Shown here piece after piece: positions 1 through 10,700 of a DNA stretch of 64,000 nucleotides; positions within the stretch are counted from its first letter, which is position 1, and the number at the start of each line of letters is the position of its first letter. The translations under genes and the position numbers were made by a program. This DNA comes from JALEFZ01 sp038527485 (lineage in GTDB: Bacteria > Bacteroidota > Bacteroidia > J057). The stretch covers positions 45,098 through 109,097 of the forward strand of contig JBCBFT010000007.1 in NCBI GenBank assembly GCA_038527485.1. Reading direction: 5' to 3'. The notes beneath the pieces are model-generated. The model was given only the letters and a program-made list of their open reading frames with translations, made no database searches and was not told where the DNA came from.

Positions 1-1
1 A

Positions 2-223
2 TTGGTCTGCTTTTATCGGGTGCATAAAAAGGAGAAGGTACTGGTCATCCACAATGTGACAGATCGAGCGATAGACGCTCCCTTACCTGTAAGTGCCTTT
101 GGTGAGAAGGGCATTCAATATGTCTATCCCAACAAGGCCTACTTGAATATGCCTGATCTATTTAGGGAGAAGGTACTGCCGATTGCGCCCTATAAATCTG
201 TTGTACTGAAGATCCAAGATTAG
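2..223 (+). CDS. C-terminal fragment of an alpha-amylase family glycosidase
   Basis: The reading frame is open from the window edge to a TAG at 221-223, so this is the 3' end of a longer gene that begins outside the window. The 73 visible residues read like the C-terminal beta-sandwich that follows the catalytic barrel in GH13 alpha-amylases: a phrase of the form KVLVIHNVTD (about residues 13-22) and a closing VLPIAPYKSVVLK strand. No catalytic residue is in view, so the family call rests only on this tail. The TTG at position 2 is almost certainly an internal leucine codon, not a start. Confidence 0.5.
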   Translation: MVCFYRVHKKEKVLVIHNVTDRAIDAPLPVSAFGEKGIQYVYPNKAYLNMPDLFREKVLPIAPYKSVVLKIQD

Positions 224-340
224 TTGTAACGGGCCTCTTTCAGCCTGTAACAGAAGTAGAAAATGTGTTTCAGTTACGCTAAATTCTACTGACGACCTCA
301 TTCATTATTTTCTTTGTAAAACCATTTGTCATAAAGTCTC

Positions 341-1150
341 ATGTACAAATTCCTATTTTTCTCCCTCCTCTTATGTATGTCATTTTTTGGTTTCGGACAA
401 GACCGTTATAAAAAAGGAGACATTTTATATGTGATGGCGCCTTCGGGACTACGCATGCGCCAATCGCCCCAGAAAGGAGCACCTTTGACGACCATTCCGT
501 ACGGAGCAAAAGTGAAAGTCATGGGTTTCCCAACAGGAGAGGAGATCAATAAATATAGACAGAAGGTCGACGGAATATGGGGATTCTGGCCTAAGGTGAC
601 CTACGATGGAGGAACGGGCTATGTATTCGATGGCTTCTTGTCTCGTCTTCCTGCACCTGCATTAGGAGAGGGAGACATCAAGGCGTATCTCCTCAATCAT
701 TATGAAGCCATGTCTGAGACTGTCACCAGGCGGAAATACTTTTCTGAAGAAGAAGAATGGACCGAGGACAGTCTACAGGTATTTAAGTGGAAGGAATTTG
801 TCGTGGTATATGAGTCTCTCAACACTGGATGGGGTGGGGAAGAGTATATACTCGAAGTGCGTGGGGCCAACTGGCAAGAAATGTACCTCTTACTCAAGGC
901 CTTTTACCATACCTCATTTCAAAATATCCTAAAAAATATAGAAAAAGCCCGAAATGGAGAGAAAGAGGTCCTGTGTTACACGGGATATAAAGAGGAAGAC
1001 TATCAAAGATTTTACAAAACCTACTCGGAGCTCACTGTTCCCAATGGTTCTATTGCCTATGATTTCTTTTTATGCGAATGTTATGAAGGGGTGGAACTGC
1101 AGGAAATTGGGCACACCATCCGGTTGAGTTATGGGATGGGGTGCCATTGA
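341..1150 (+). CDS. Secreted protein with bacterial SH3-like domain
   Basis: 269 residues. Residues 1-20 form a signal peptide (MYKFLFFSLLLCMSFFGFGQ) with a likely signal peptidase I site after the FGQ. It is followed at about residues 24-105 by a bacterial SH3-like domain, with the recognisable core LRMRQSPQKG, a hydrophobic PYGAKVKVMG strand and GYVFDGFLSR. SH3b domains commonly bind cell wall or peptides. The remaining 160 residues are not recognised; they are rich in aromatic and acidic residues. The gene ends 13 bp before the convergent DUF3291 gene. Role unknown, probably periplasmic or surface-exposed. Confidence 0.65.
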   Translation: MYKFLFFSLLLCMSFFGFGQDRYKKGDILYVMAPSGLRMRQSPQKGAPLTTIPYGAKVKVMGFPTGEEINKYRQKVDGIWGFWPKVTYDGGTGYVFDGFLSRLPAPALGEGDIKAYLLNHYEAMSETVTRRKYFSEEEEWTEDSLQVFKWKEFVVVYESLNTGWGGEEYILEVRGANWQEMYLLLKAFYHTSFQNILKNIEKARNGEKEVLCYTGYKEEDYQRFYKTYSELTVPNGSIAYDFFLCECYEGVELQEIGHTIRLSYGMGCH

Positions 1151-1163
1151 ACTAGGTGGTGTT

Positions 1164-1625
1164 TCAAGCCTCAAGAACAGGAGGGGCAAATACCTTCCCA
1201 AAGTGAAAAGCTGCTGCGCTAGGTCCGATTTCTCTTAGGAGATCTAGGCGATTTTTCGCTTCTGCAAGCGTAGGGGTGTGCCTGACAGGTACATACCATA
1301 GCACCATGTGCATGGCTTCAAGATGCTGGAACCATTCCTTCTTGCGGCGCATGATCTCTACGTGATCGCTTTTGTAGACAAAAAGCTTCAGCGCGTCAAT
1401 AGATTCCCAGACAGAGAGATTGACTAACATCCGAGGATCAAGGAAGGGATTTGTCGGATCACTCGTTTCGTCTACCAGTCGCCATACGAAGGCAGGATCA
1501 GACTCCGCAATAGCATTAATCCGCTGAATATTGGCGACAAAATCAGCCATGATGGGATCTTCTACGTTCTCTCCTTTCATATGGGCAATGTTGAGCTGAG
1601 CGAGGTGGTAGGTGGGTTGAGACAT
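1164..1625 (-). CDS. DUF3291 domain protein
   Basis: 153 residues with no signal peptide or membrane segment, matching the full length of the DUF3291 family, which has a dimeric alpha/beta-barrel (monooxygenase-like) fold. Characteristic features are the N-terminal YHLAQLNIAHMKG strand, the middle stretch LVNLSVWESIDALKLFVY, and a C-terminal WYVPVRHTPTLAEA segment. The biochemical activity of this family is not established. It lies 69 bp downstream of the GNAT gene on the same strand and could be co-transcribed with it. Confidence 0.75.
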   Translation of the reverse strand: MSQPTYHLAQLNIAHMKGENVEDPIMADFVANIQRINAIAESDPAFVWRLVDETSDPTNPFLDPRMLVNLSVWESIDALKLFVYKSDHVEIMRRKKEWFQHLEAMHMVLWYVPVRHTPTLAEAKNRLDLLREIGPSAAAFHFGKVFAPPVLEA

Positions 1626-1694
1626 GGGCTATATGTTTGGATGGGTGAAAGAAGAAGAAACGTAATATATGAGATAGGGTTCATGTTTCATGGT

Positions 1695-2225
1695 TCATTT
1701 TTCAGTATCCAGATAAGTATTTCTATCTATCCTGTAATAGACAGCCTCGGCGATGCCCTTGCAGCCATCGTGTTTCCAGTAGGTCATCCCAATCTTTTCG
1801 AGTACGCGGATGGAAGGAGGATTAGCGATAGCTGAGCGTCCGACGATGTAGGACAATGAGAAGGTACGAAAGCCCAGATCTAGGCTTGCTTGCGCACTTT
1901 CAGTCGCGTAACCTTTGCCCCATTTTGATTGAAAAAAACGATAGCCTAGATCTACGTCGCCCTGTTCATTTTTAGACAAACCACAGAAACCGATGAAGGC
2001 ATCTGTATCCTTTTCTATTATCGCCCACCGACCAAACCCCCATTTTTCATAGGCTTTGTACTGCTCGATGAATGTCCGCGCCGATTCTACTGACTCAAAA
2101 GGCGGATCACCTGTGTGTCGAATGACTTCAGGATCTAAGTTGAGTTGGAAAAAAGCTGTTGCATCCTCTGGCACAAACTTTCTAAACAACAATCTTGAGG
2201 TTTCTGTGATTATTTCTTCTTTCAT
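1695..2225 (-). CDS. GNAT family N-acetyltransferase (RimJ/RimL-like)
   Basis: I place the start at the ATG ending at 2225 (MKEEIITETSRLLFRKF), because GNAT proteins of the RimJ/RimL type begin with a TxRLxLR-like strand; an upstream in-frame ATG at 2258 would add 11 unconserved residues. The 176-residue product has the usual order: N-terminal strand, the FQLNLDPEVIRHTGD region, a central IGFCGLSKN strand, and the acetyl-CoA loop region SKWGKGYATESAQASLD. A C-terminal VLEKIGM follows, as in proteins that acetylate amino groups of ribosomal proteins or small molecules. The substrate cannot be read from the sequence. Cytoplasmic. Confidence 0.8.
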   Translation of the reverse strand: MKEEIITETSRLLFRKFVPEDATAFFQLNLDPEVIRHTGDPPFESVESARTFIEQYKAYEKWGFGRWAIIEKDTDAFIGFCGLSKNEQGDVDLGYRFFQSKWGKGYATESAQASLDLGFRTFSLSYIVGRSAIANPPSIRVLEKIGMTYWKHDGCKGIAEAVYYRIDRNTYLDTEK

Positions 2226-2292
2226 AGATGAGAAATTCAGTCTTGTTAATCTACCCATTATTTTCCAACCGATAGTACGAAGAGTTCTCCCC

Positions 2293-2315
2293 TCGCCAAC
2301 GTCTCATTGGTGCTA
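2293..2315. repeat. Copy of a dispersed GCCAACG hairpin repeat
   Basis: An imperfect inverted repeat (core GCCAACGTCTCATTGGTGC at 2295-2313) lying between the GNAT and DUF4301 genes. It matches the better-paired copy at 20135-20157 at about 21 of 23 positions. No T-run follows, so it is not a standard terminator. Confidence 0.5.
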
Positions 2316-2474
2316 CATAGAATTATTTCCCCCATTAGTAAATACCAAATTCACAGGCTAATTTACCATCAAGCCTTTGAATGAGAATCTCTCTCCGAAA
2401 TTTGCCTATACTCGAAGGCATTTGTTCTTTCAGGTTCCTTTCCTCGATTTAAACTACATAAGCAAGAACTCAAT

Positions 2475-4013
2475 ATGTTTACTGAACAAGATCTCCTGCA
2501 AATAGAGCAGCGTGGGAGTGCCCTTGATACTGTCAAACAACAAATTGCCAATTTTGAGCAAGGTTTTCCCTTTATGGACATTGTACGGGCAGCGACCATC
2601 AACGATGGGATCATTCGCCTGGATGAAGAGACGCTGGATCGCCTCGTGGCTTCCTACGATGAGCGCCTACCGAGCCTAAAAGTCGTCAAGTTTGTCCCAG
2701 CGTCAGGAGCTGCCAGCCGAATGTTCAAGGCATTGTTTGCGGCCATGTCAAAGTACCAAGTAGATCCCGCTTCTGCTCATGATCTGGCTCAAGAAAAAGG
2801 ACCTGTGGATGAATTCTTCCAGCGTATAGCGGACTTTGCCTTTTACCATGATCTGGCCGCCACCTTTGCGGAGGGAGAGCTAGCTCAACTACTCGAAGCA
2901 AAAGCTTATGGTAAAATCCTTTCTCACGTACTGACAGGAGAAGGGTTAGATTATGGCCAACTTCCCAAAGGACTTCTCAAGTTTCACGCCTATGGAGACA
3001 ATGCGCGTACCCCTGCGGAGGAACATATGGTGGAGGCTGCGAACTATGCTTCGGCAAATGGAGGTACAGCATTCCTGCACTTTACGGTATCTCCTGAGCA
3101 TCAAGCCAAATTTACTGAAACGATCAACGCAACCAAGGAGGCTTACGAGTCGGCATATGGTGTGCAAATAGAGGTATCGTATTCGGTTCAAAAGCCTGCG
3201 ACAGACACCGTTGCGGTAGATATGGACAATCAACCCTTTCGCCTAGACGATGGACATTTATTGTTTCGCCCAGCTGGGCATGGTGCTTTGATTGAAAATC
3301 TGAACGATATCGAGGCAGATCTGATTTTTGTCAAGAATATCGACAATGTGGTGCCCGACCGAATCAAGGACGCGACCTATACATATAAGAAAGCACTTGC
3401 CAGCATGTTGTTGGATGTACAGCAACAGATTTTCAATTATGAGGAAGAGCTCGCAAACGACGCTTCGGCAGCGTTGGTAGATGAGGTCGCTGCTTTTATC
3501 GAGTCTGTCCTCTGTGTGGAACCTGAGGCTGGATTTGCGGATTTGGATCATGAGGGCAAGAAAGCCTATGTATGGGACAAGCTGCACCGTCCCATCCGTG
3601 TATGTGGCATGGTGAAGAATGAAGGAGAACCTGGAGGCGGACCTTTTTGGGCGACCAATGAGGATGGAACCGTTTCCTTACAGATTGTAGAGAGTGCGCA
3701 GATAGACAAAGCAAATGAAGAGCAAATGGCCATTATGAAGGGGGCGACCCACTTCAATCCTGTAGATTTGGTGTGTGCGACGAGAGATAAAGATGGTAAA
3801 TCGTACGATTGTCTGAATTTCCGCGATCTCCGCACAGGATTTATCTCTCAAAAATCGAAGGAAGGAAGAGAGTTGAAAGCGCAAGAATTGCCAGGCCTCT
3901 GGAATGGTGCCATGGCTAATTGGAATACACTGTTTGTCGAAGTACCGATTGTGACCTTTAATCCTGTCAAAACGGTGAACGATTTGCTTCGTCCCAATCA
4001 TCAGCCTGGATAA
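2475..4013 (+). CDS. DUF4301 family protein
   Basis: 512 residues, cytoplasmic (no signal or membrane segment), full length for the DUF4301 family found almost only in Bacteroidota. The sequence contains the family hallmark VKFVPASGAASRMFKALF at about residues 72-90, which resembles nucleotide-sugar pyrophosphorylase/Rossmann N-terminal loops. It also has a glycine-rich GHGALIENLNDIEADLIFVKN segment near 270-290, and GEPGGGPFWATNEDG and FNPVDLVCATRDKDG further on. The family has no established reaction; a nucleotidyltransferase-like fold is an inference from the glycine-rich motifs. Single-gene unit ending in the terminator at 4041-4067. Confidence 0.8.
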   Translation: MFTEQDLLQIEQRGSALDTVKQQIANFEQGFPFMDIVRAATINDGIIRLDEETLDRLVASYDERLPSLKVVKFVPASGAASRMFKALFAAMSKYQVDPASAHDLAQEKGPVDEFFQRIADFAFYHDLAATFAEGELAQLLEAKAYGKILSHVLTGEGLDYGQLPKGLLKFHAYGDNARTPAEEHMVEAANYASANGGTAFLHFTVSPEHQAKFTETINATKEAYESAYGVQIEVSYSVQKPATDTVAVDMDNQPFRLDDGHLLFRPAGHGALIENLNDIEADLIFVKNIDNVVPDRIKDATYTYKKALASMLLDVQQQIFNYEEELANDASAALVDEVAAFIESVLCVEPEAGFADLDHEGKKAYVWDKLHRPIRVCGMVKNEGEPGGGPFWATNEDGTVSLQIVESAQIDKANEEQMAIMKGATHFNPVDLVCATRDKDGKSYDCLNFRDLRTGFISQKSKEGRELKAQELPGLWNGAMANWNTLFVEVPIVTFNPVKTVNDLLRPNHQPG

Positions 4014-4040
4014 AAAGTCAGATTTTTTTCAAAAAAATGA

Positions 4041-4067
4041 AGCCACCTCTTGGGTGGCTTTTTTATT
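4041..4067 (+). terminator. Rho-independent terminator of the DUF4301 gene
   Basis: Stem AGCCACC / GGTGGCT with loop TCTTG, followed by TTTTTTATTTTT. The A-rich 5' side gives it potential in both directions. Confidence 0.85.
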
Positions 4068-4070
4068 TTT

Positions 4071-4735
4071 CTTACCCTTGTAAATATCTAAATTTACATT
4101 ATTTTAATTCGTATTTCGAATTATTTCTTTTTCTAGCCTCCACACCTTGTTTGGAGGGTAAACATCTTAGTTGAAATAATTCGACAAGTTTTTTTTCATT
4201 ATTACAAGACCGATTGGGAAATGAATTTGACTATTCATACATAAAATACGACCCACGCAATAAATCTAATCCATGGAAGTCCAATCAAATGTTTTTATGT
4301 TGATTCGAATTATCGGATTATTATTAGGGGTTTGTTTTTGATTTAATCTGCTGATTTTCATTGTTTTGATTATTGAATTGTTAGTTGACTTATTATTGGG
4401 TTGAGTATTTCTAATATAATGAGTGACTGAAAATGATATGAATGGTCAAAAACTAGCGTCTTGCGAATCAAGGAATAAGCGATTACTTTTGAATTGTTAG
4501 TAGGAAAAATATTACATGGGGTAAAATAGCGAATTGCTTCTGCGAAGATATTTTACAAGTAGGAAGGAATTGTGGGGCAGATAGACAGGGTTATCCTCTA
4601 AATCTGTCCTATATATTTTGGAAGAAGTCAATAGAAAAGTATCATTTTACCATTGAGTCATCCAAATTATCCATTAAAACAAGCTTTTTAACAGCACATA
4701 TTTTACAAAAGGTTACTGCATCATCACCCTAGCTT
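4071..4735. other. AT-rich intergenic region without a gene
   Basis: About 665 bp with no credible reading frame on either strand. It contains a weak hairpin (CCTCCA...TGGAGG, 4137-4157) and, at 4612-4620, a TATATTTTG sequence one base longer than the TAnnTTTG -7 consensus. That sequence could serve the giant gene beginning at 4736 through a long leader. Otherwise nothing is recognisable. Confidence 0.5.
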
Positions 4736-7700
4736 ATGAGATCTATGGGATTTTTACGATTCTTTTTCATCCTTGCCGTGAGTAGCGGTATGTTACTAAC
4801 TACGAGCCAGGCGCAACGGGTCACGACCGATCTGCTTGCGCTTTACGAATTTGATGAAGGAGCGGGAAGCACGGTATACGATAAGTCAAGCGTGGGAACC
4901 CCTCTCAACCTTCAAATCGGGAACACAGGAAATATTCAATGGTTATCAGGCAATGGAATTAACATCCAGTCTGCGACCATTCTACAGACGCCAGTCGCAG
5001 CCAGCAAGATCATGACTGCCTGTATGTCTAGTCATGAGGTCACCATGGAAGCATGGGTGAGACCTCAAAACTCGTCTCAGAGTGGTCCTGCCCGTATCAT
5101 GTCGATATCTGAAAACACCGCCAAGCGTAACATGACCCTCGGTCAATCTGGCTCACGCTACATCGGACGCGTGCGCACAGGTACTGCTAACAACGGGACA
5201 CCAGACAATCAGGGGCCTTCTAGCTCCGTCAGCACCTCGCAGGTCCAGCATCTTGTCTACACCTATGAGAATGGGCAAGACAAAATCTACCTGAATGGCG
5301 CACTCGTCGCTACGAGGTCTCGCTCGGGAGATTTCTCCAATTGGGACACAGGCTACCACCTGATGATGGGCAATGAGATGACCCAAGATCGCAAATGGCT
5401 AGGAGAGATCTACCTGTCTGCCGTGTACTCACGTGCCCTAACACCGACAGAGATCACTCAAAACTACCAAGCGGGTTATGTAACCACACCCCCTAATCCA
5501 AACGAAGATTGGGTGGAAGCTGAATGTGGGACAGTAGGTTCCCTTTGGCAACAAAAACTTGATGGTGATGCATCGCAAGGACAATATGTAGAAATCCAGT
5601 CTGGATATACCAGCTACAACAGCGCCACTACCTCCGCGAGTGGTCAAGTTCGATATAATGTAGAGGTCAGCTCCGCTGGCTACTACAATGTTTTTGGCAG
5701 GATCCTTACACCTTCCTATTCTGAAAACTCTTTTTGGGTAAAAGTCAACAATAGCTCATGGGCTGAATGGCATACAGGTGTCTTCAGCGCATGGTCTTGG
5801 GAAAAGGTGACCGACTACGGATACAATCCTTACTTCTATCTCAATAGTGGATCAAACGTCATCACAGTTGCCTATCGTGAGCCTGGCTCTAAACTGGACA
5901 AGTTGTTTGTCTCTCAGAGCAACACGGTGCCTTCAGGCTTAGGCGGTGCTGCACAAGGCTGTGCGCCGACATTTGAAGCACCTGAAGGATGGTCCCACGA
6001 ATGTGGATCTGGGATAGAAGTAGAAGTAGTCGGACAAGGAGTGAAAGGATACTCAAGCGCAACGCTGAACTTTGCCAATTCTTCTTCTGTAGACAGTGTA
6101 ATCTTAATCGTCACCTCAAAAGCAGGAGGATATCCTTCTAGCATTACCTTTACTGGAAGCAATGGCCAGACAGCCGTCGCTACGCCCAAAGTTATGCCTT
6201 CTGCTAGCGGAAGCTCGACATCCTCTGTACGTGAGTACAAAGTGAAGATAGATGGAAATCTTTCGTCGGCTACTGCTTCTGGACTGAATAGCTATACCTA
6301 CTCTTATGTCGCATATGTATTCAGATCCAATTCGAGCTATGAAAATGGAGAGGTCGCGATTCCTGTTGGAGAGTATTTCTACCATAGTGACAAGACCTAC
6401 ACCATGGATATTCCTGCTTCGAGCGATGATCGTAACATCACGATTCAGGTACCACTTTCAGAGATTAATAATGATTCCCGAATTGTCAATATGACCGTTG
6501 AAGCAGGGGGTGTCACAGAGACAGTGACTGCGAATACTTACGACCAAGGCAACTCACTCCTTCTGTTGACCGCAACGCTTCAAAATGTACCTGCTGGTAC
6601 GGATGAGATTACAATTGAAATCGAGTCGCCTTCTTCCAATGGAGATAGCTTCGGCGCCACAGGATACATCACGGCAGATATCGACTGCAATGCTTGTTCG
6701 CTCCCTACAATCTACAAGTGGGTGCGCGTCAATTATGGTTCATGGCAGAGCACCACAGTAGCCAATGTCTGTGTAGGCGACATCGTAGAACTCTGCGTAG
6801 ATCCTGTCAACCTTCAGGGATACCAGTGGGCAGGCCCCAACGGATATACATCTACCTTGAGTACACCGATCATCAGCGATAGCATCACAACGGCAGAAGA
6901 AGGGGTATATACCCTGACTTATACAGATCCTACTGTAGCCAATTGTGGTACGACCATCAACTTTACGGTCAACGTCAGTGAGCCGATGGTCCCCACCATC
7001 AATCTCTCGGCTAACCAGATCAATGCCAATCAGACCGTCACCATCAGCACAAATGATGTCAATGACTATCAGAGAATATACATTCCCGTAGGTTCTTTCT
7101 ACACAGGAAGCATGGATAGAATGGTCTTTGGGGCCGACGATGATGCGACAGGTGGTAGCAATACCATGTTTAGAGATGTGCAAGTATATGAGTCCAATAC
7201 GGGCAATGGCGTCAACATCGACTTTAATAATTACACCCTCTCGTCTTATGGCACAAGCCAGGACAACGGAACCTACGCAGTAAGTAATAATGGAGGAGAT
7301 TTGATGATCCAGGACAATGCTTGGAAGTCAATCGACCTCAATTATAATGTGACCATTTATACCATCTTGTCATTCGAAGTGAAGACTACCGATATGGGAG
7401 AGCTACACTTCATCGGATTTGACAATGACACGGATGAGCAAAACTCTTTGGCTTATCTCTTCATGTTGTTTGGTTCAGATGCTTGGGGCACGACGTCCAA
7501 TGAGCATGCATATGGCGCATACAGCAAGCCTGAATACAACTGGAACTTCGGTTCTAGCGCTTCTCCAGCCACAGGCACAGGTCTCGGACCTTTCAACGTG
7601 ACCTATGCAGGAGGTACCCAGGTCGTCTCGCTTGAGGTTGACCAAGGATATTGTGATTACACGTATAGAGATACCATAGAAGTGGCTTGCCCGACAGTAG

Positions 7701-10700
7701 ATGCAGGCGTAGATGTAGAAATCTGCGAGTGCGACCTTGTCTCCAATGGTGTATGCCAGGACAATGGACGTGCCGTCACCTTGACAGCCTCAGGAGGATC
7801 GAGTTATGCATGGAGCAATGGAGCGACCACTCAGAGCATCACTGTCAGTCCGCTCGCGACGACCACTTACACAGTTACTACTTCAGGACCCGGTTCATGC
7901 TCAAATACAGCTGATGTAACAGTGACAGTGGTTGATGGTCCAGAGGCAGAGTTCCAGCAGATTCCTACAGTTGCGCTTTGCGAAAATGAAACTTTCGTAT
8001 TTGAAGCAGTAAACCAAGGACCTGGCGTAGCTTCTAGCGAATATGTATGGGACTTTGGTCCGACAGCGAGCCCTTCGGGTGCCATTGGTATCGGACCTCA
8101 CCAAGTACGCTTCCTCGTGACATCAGGTCAGACGGATTGCCGTGAGGTCACCCTCACTGTAGGAAGTGGTGCCTGTATGGATGTCAATAAGGCTAATGTC
8201 TTCATTGCACCTACAGCTCATATCGACTCTCTCGTTGTCAATGATCCTTCTTGTCAAGAGACAGCAGGTTCTGTGACAGTCAATACAGAAGGATGGGTCA
8301 TCGGTGAAAGCGGGATGGTTACTGTCAGCCAAAATAACTTTGGCCAGTGGCATACCCTGAATTACAATAACACGTATGAGAAGCCTGTGATCATCATGCA
8401 GTCCCTTACGTCTGGAGATGTCAATCCTGCTCATGTGAGAGTGCGCAATACAGGACATGCGAAGACAGAGTTCCAGATTGAAGAATGGGACTACCAAGAT
8501 GGCTACCACGGAGCAGAAAACATCAGCTACATCATCTTGGAGCAGGGTACGCATACCCTCTCTGATGGGACGACGATCGAGGCAGGATATGCAAACATCG
8601 GTTCAGGATTCTCTAGTGTGAGCTTGAATGGTGGATATACAACTACACCTGTGGTATTGACACAAGTAGCGTCTTTCAATTACACGCGAAGCGTCGTAGC
8701 ACGTCAGAAGAATGTAGGAACAACCTCATTCCAGGTGCGTCTCCAAAACAAGGAATCCTATGAGAAGAGCAATAATTCACACCCTGGCAATGAAAAAGTA
8801 TCTTTCATCGCGATAGAGAAAACGCAGGGAAGTGCCAATGGTCAAGCATTCGAGGCAGGAGTATTAGTAGACGTCACGCATAATTTCAAGCAGCTGACAT
8901 ACAGCCAGACTTTCAACGCGATGCCCGCCCTCGTATACAGTATGCAAAGCTACGACGGAGGCGATCCTGCGGCTATTCGCCACAAGAGCCAAGATCAACT
9001 CGGTGCGCAGCTACGTATTGAGGAGGAAACTTCTCATGATTCTGAGACAAACCATACAACAGAGAATATTGGCTATATCGCCTTCGAAAGAGGAGACATC
9101 TACGCAGGAATGGAGTACCGAGTAGATGGCGGTGCATGGACAATAGGTGAGAATAACTATACTTTTGAGAATCTTGGCTTGGGATCGCATACGCTTGAAA
9201 CACGCACGATCAATGGTTGTAACACATCTGTAGAAGATACGACCGTAAATATCGGAGCAGGCTTATGTGCAAGCCTAGGAGACTTCATCTGGGAAGATGC
9301 CAACGAAAACGGTGTGCAAGATGGAACAGAGTCTGGAATTGCAGGAATCAAAGTATACCTACTCGAAGGCTGCACGGGCCTTGTAAAGCTAGATTCTACT
9401 ACCACCAACGGAAATGGAATCTATACTTTCAACAACCTCAATGTAGGCGGCAGCTATCGCGTTCAGCTCGCACAGGAGGTACTAGACAATGGCTACACCG
9501 TGACAGGACAGAATACAGGCACAGACGAAGCAGTTGATTCTGACGCAGGAGCCAATGGTGTGACAGATTGCGTGACACTCAGCCAAGCGGGTGCTTACAA
9601 CGATTTGGATATCGGATTGAACTACGAGTGTACAGTTACTGATCCAGGTACGATTGGAGGTGACCAAAGCTACTGTACTGTACTCGGTGTCTATCCTACA
9701 CCTATCACCAATGTCTCTGAAGCAGATGGAGGCGTAGGAGTAGAGTACCAATGGCGTTGGTCTGAGCGTACAGATATCCCATTTGAGTTCTGGGTGGTGA
9801 AGCCTAATTCAAACATGGCCTCCATGAATATCAACCATATCGTGAGCAAGACTTGCTATCTGGTGCGTATGGCGAGAAAGTGTCCTGGAGAAGCATGGGT
9901 TCCTTCCAATGTGATTGCCATTGAGATCAATTACACACCCAAAACTTCATTCTCCATCACTTACCCAGAAGGTACCACTGTCCAGTCATCTAATGACTCT
10001 GTGAAGGTGATCTTCGAAGCCCGTACATGGCCCAATGCTTCTTATTCATGGGACCTGACAGGTAGCTTGAACCCTATGGGAATTCCAATGGATTCTACAG
10101 GACGTAAAGTATACGCTTACTATACTTCGCCTACAACGTATACAGCTTCACTCACCATGTCTACACCTGAGTGTGACTCTACATTGAGCATCTTTGTGAA
10201 AATCGATGATGCCGCAGGATGTAGCAACATCACAGATCCTGGTACGATTTCAGGTGATCAGTACAGCTGTAGCGTGCCATACGATGCATCGACCATCGGT
10301 GGAGAGGCAGCGACGGGTGCTGTCGGAGCGGTAGAGTACGAGTGGGCTTACAGCAACGATTTGAATATTCCTGTTCAGCTTTGGGAGGCGATCCCAAGTG
10401 GCAACAGCACAAGCATAGATCCTGATCAGTATCTCGGACTGCTCACGCAGACGACCTACTTCGTCAGAAGAGCGCGCTCCATCGGATGTAACGCTTTCCG
10501 CCACTCCAACGTGGTCACCATCGAGGTGCAGGAGAACCTGCAGTCTGCTTGCGAAATCACAGAACCCGCCAGCCAAAACTTTGGCGCCAATCTACCTGGT
10601 GTGATCCAGGGAGGAACCTCTAGTGAATACAGCTGGCACTACGAGACCGCACAGGTCCTTACTTATGCAGACGGTACGGCCCGCGTGACAGGATTGCTTC

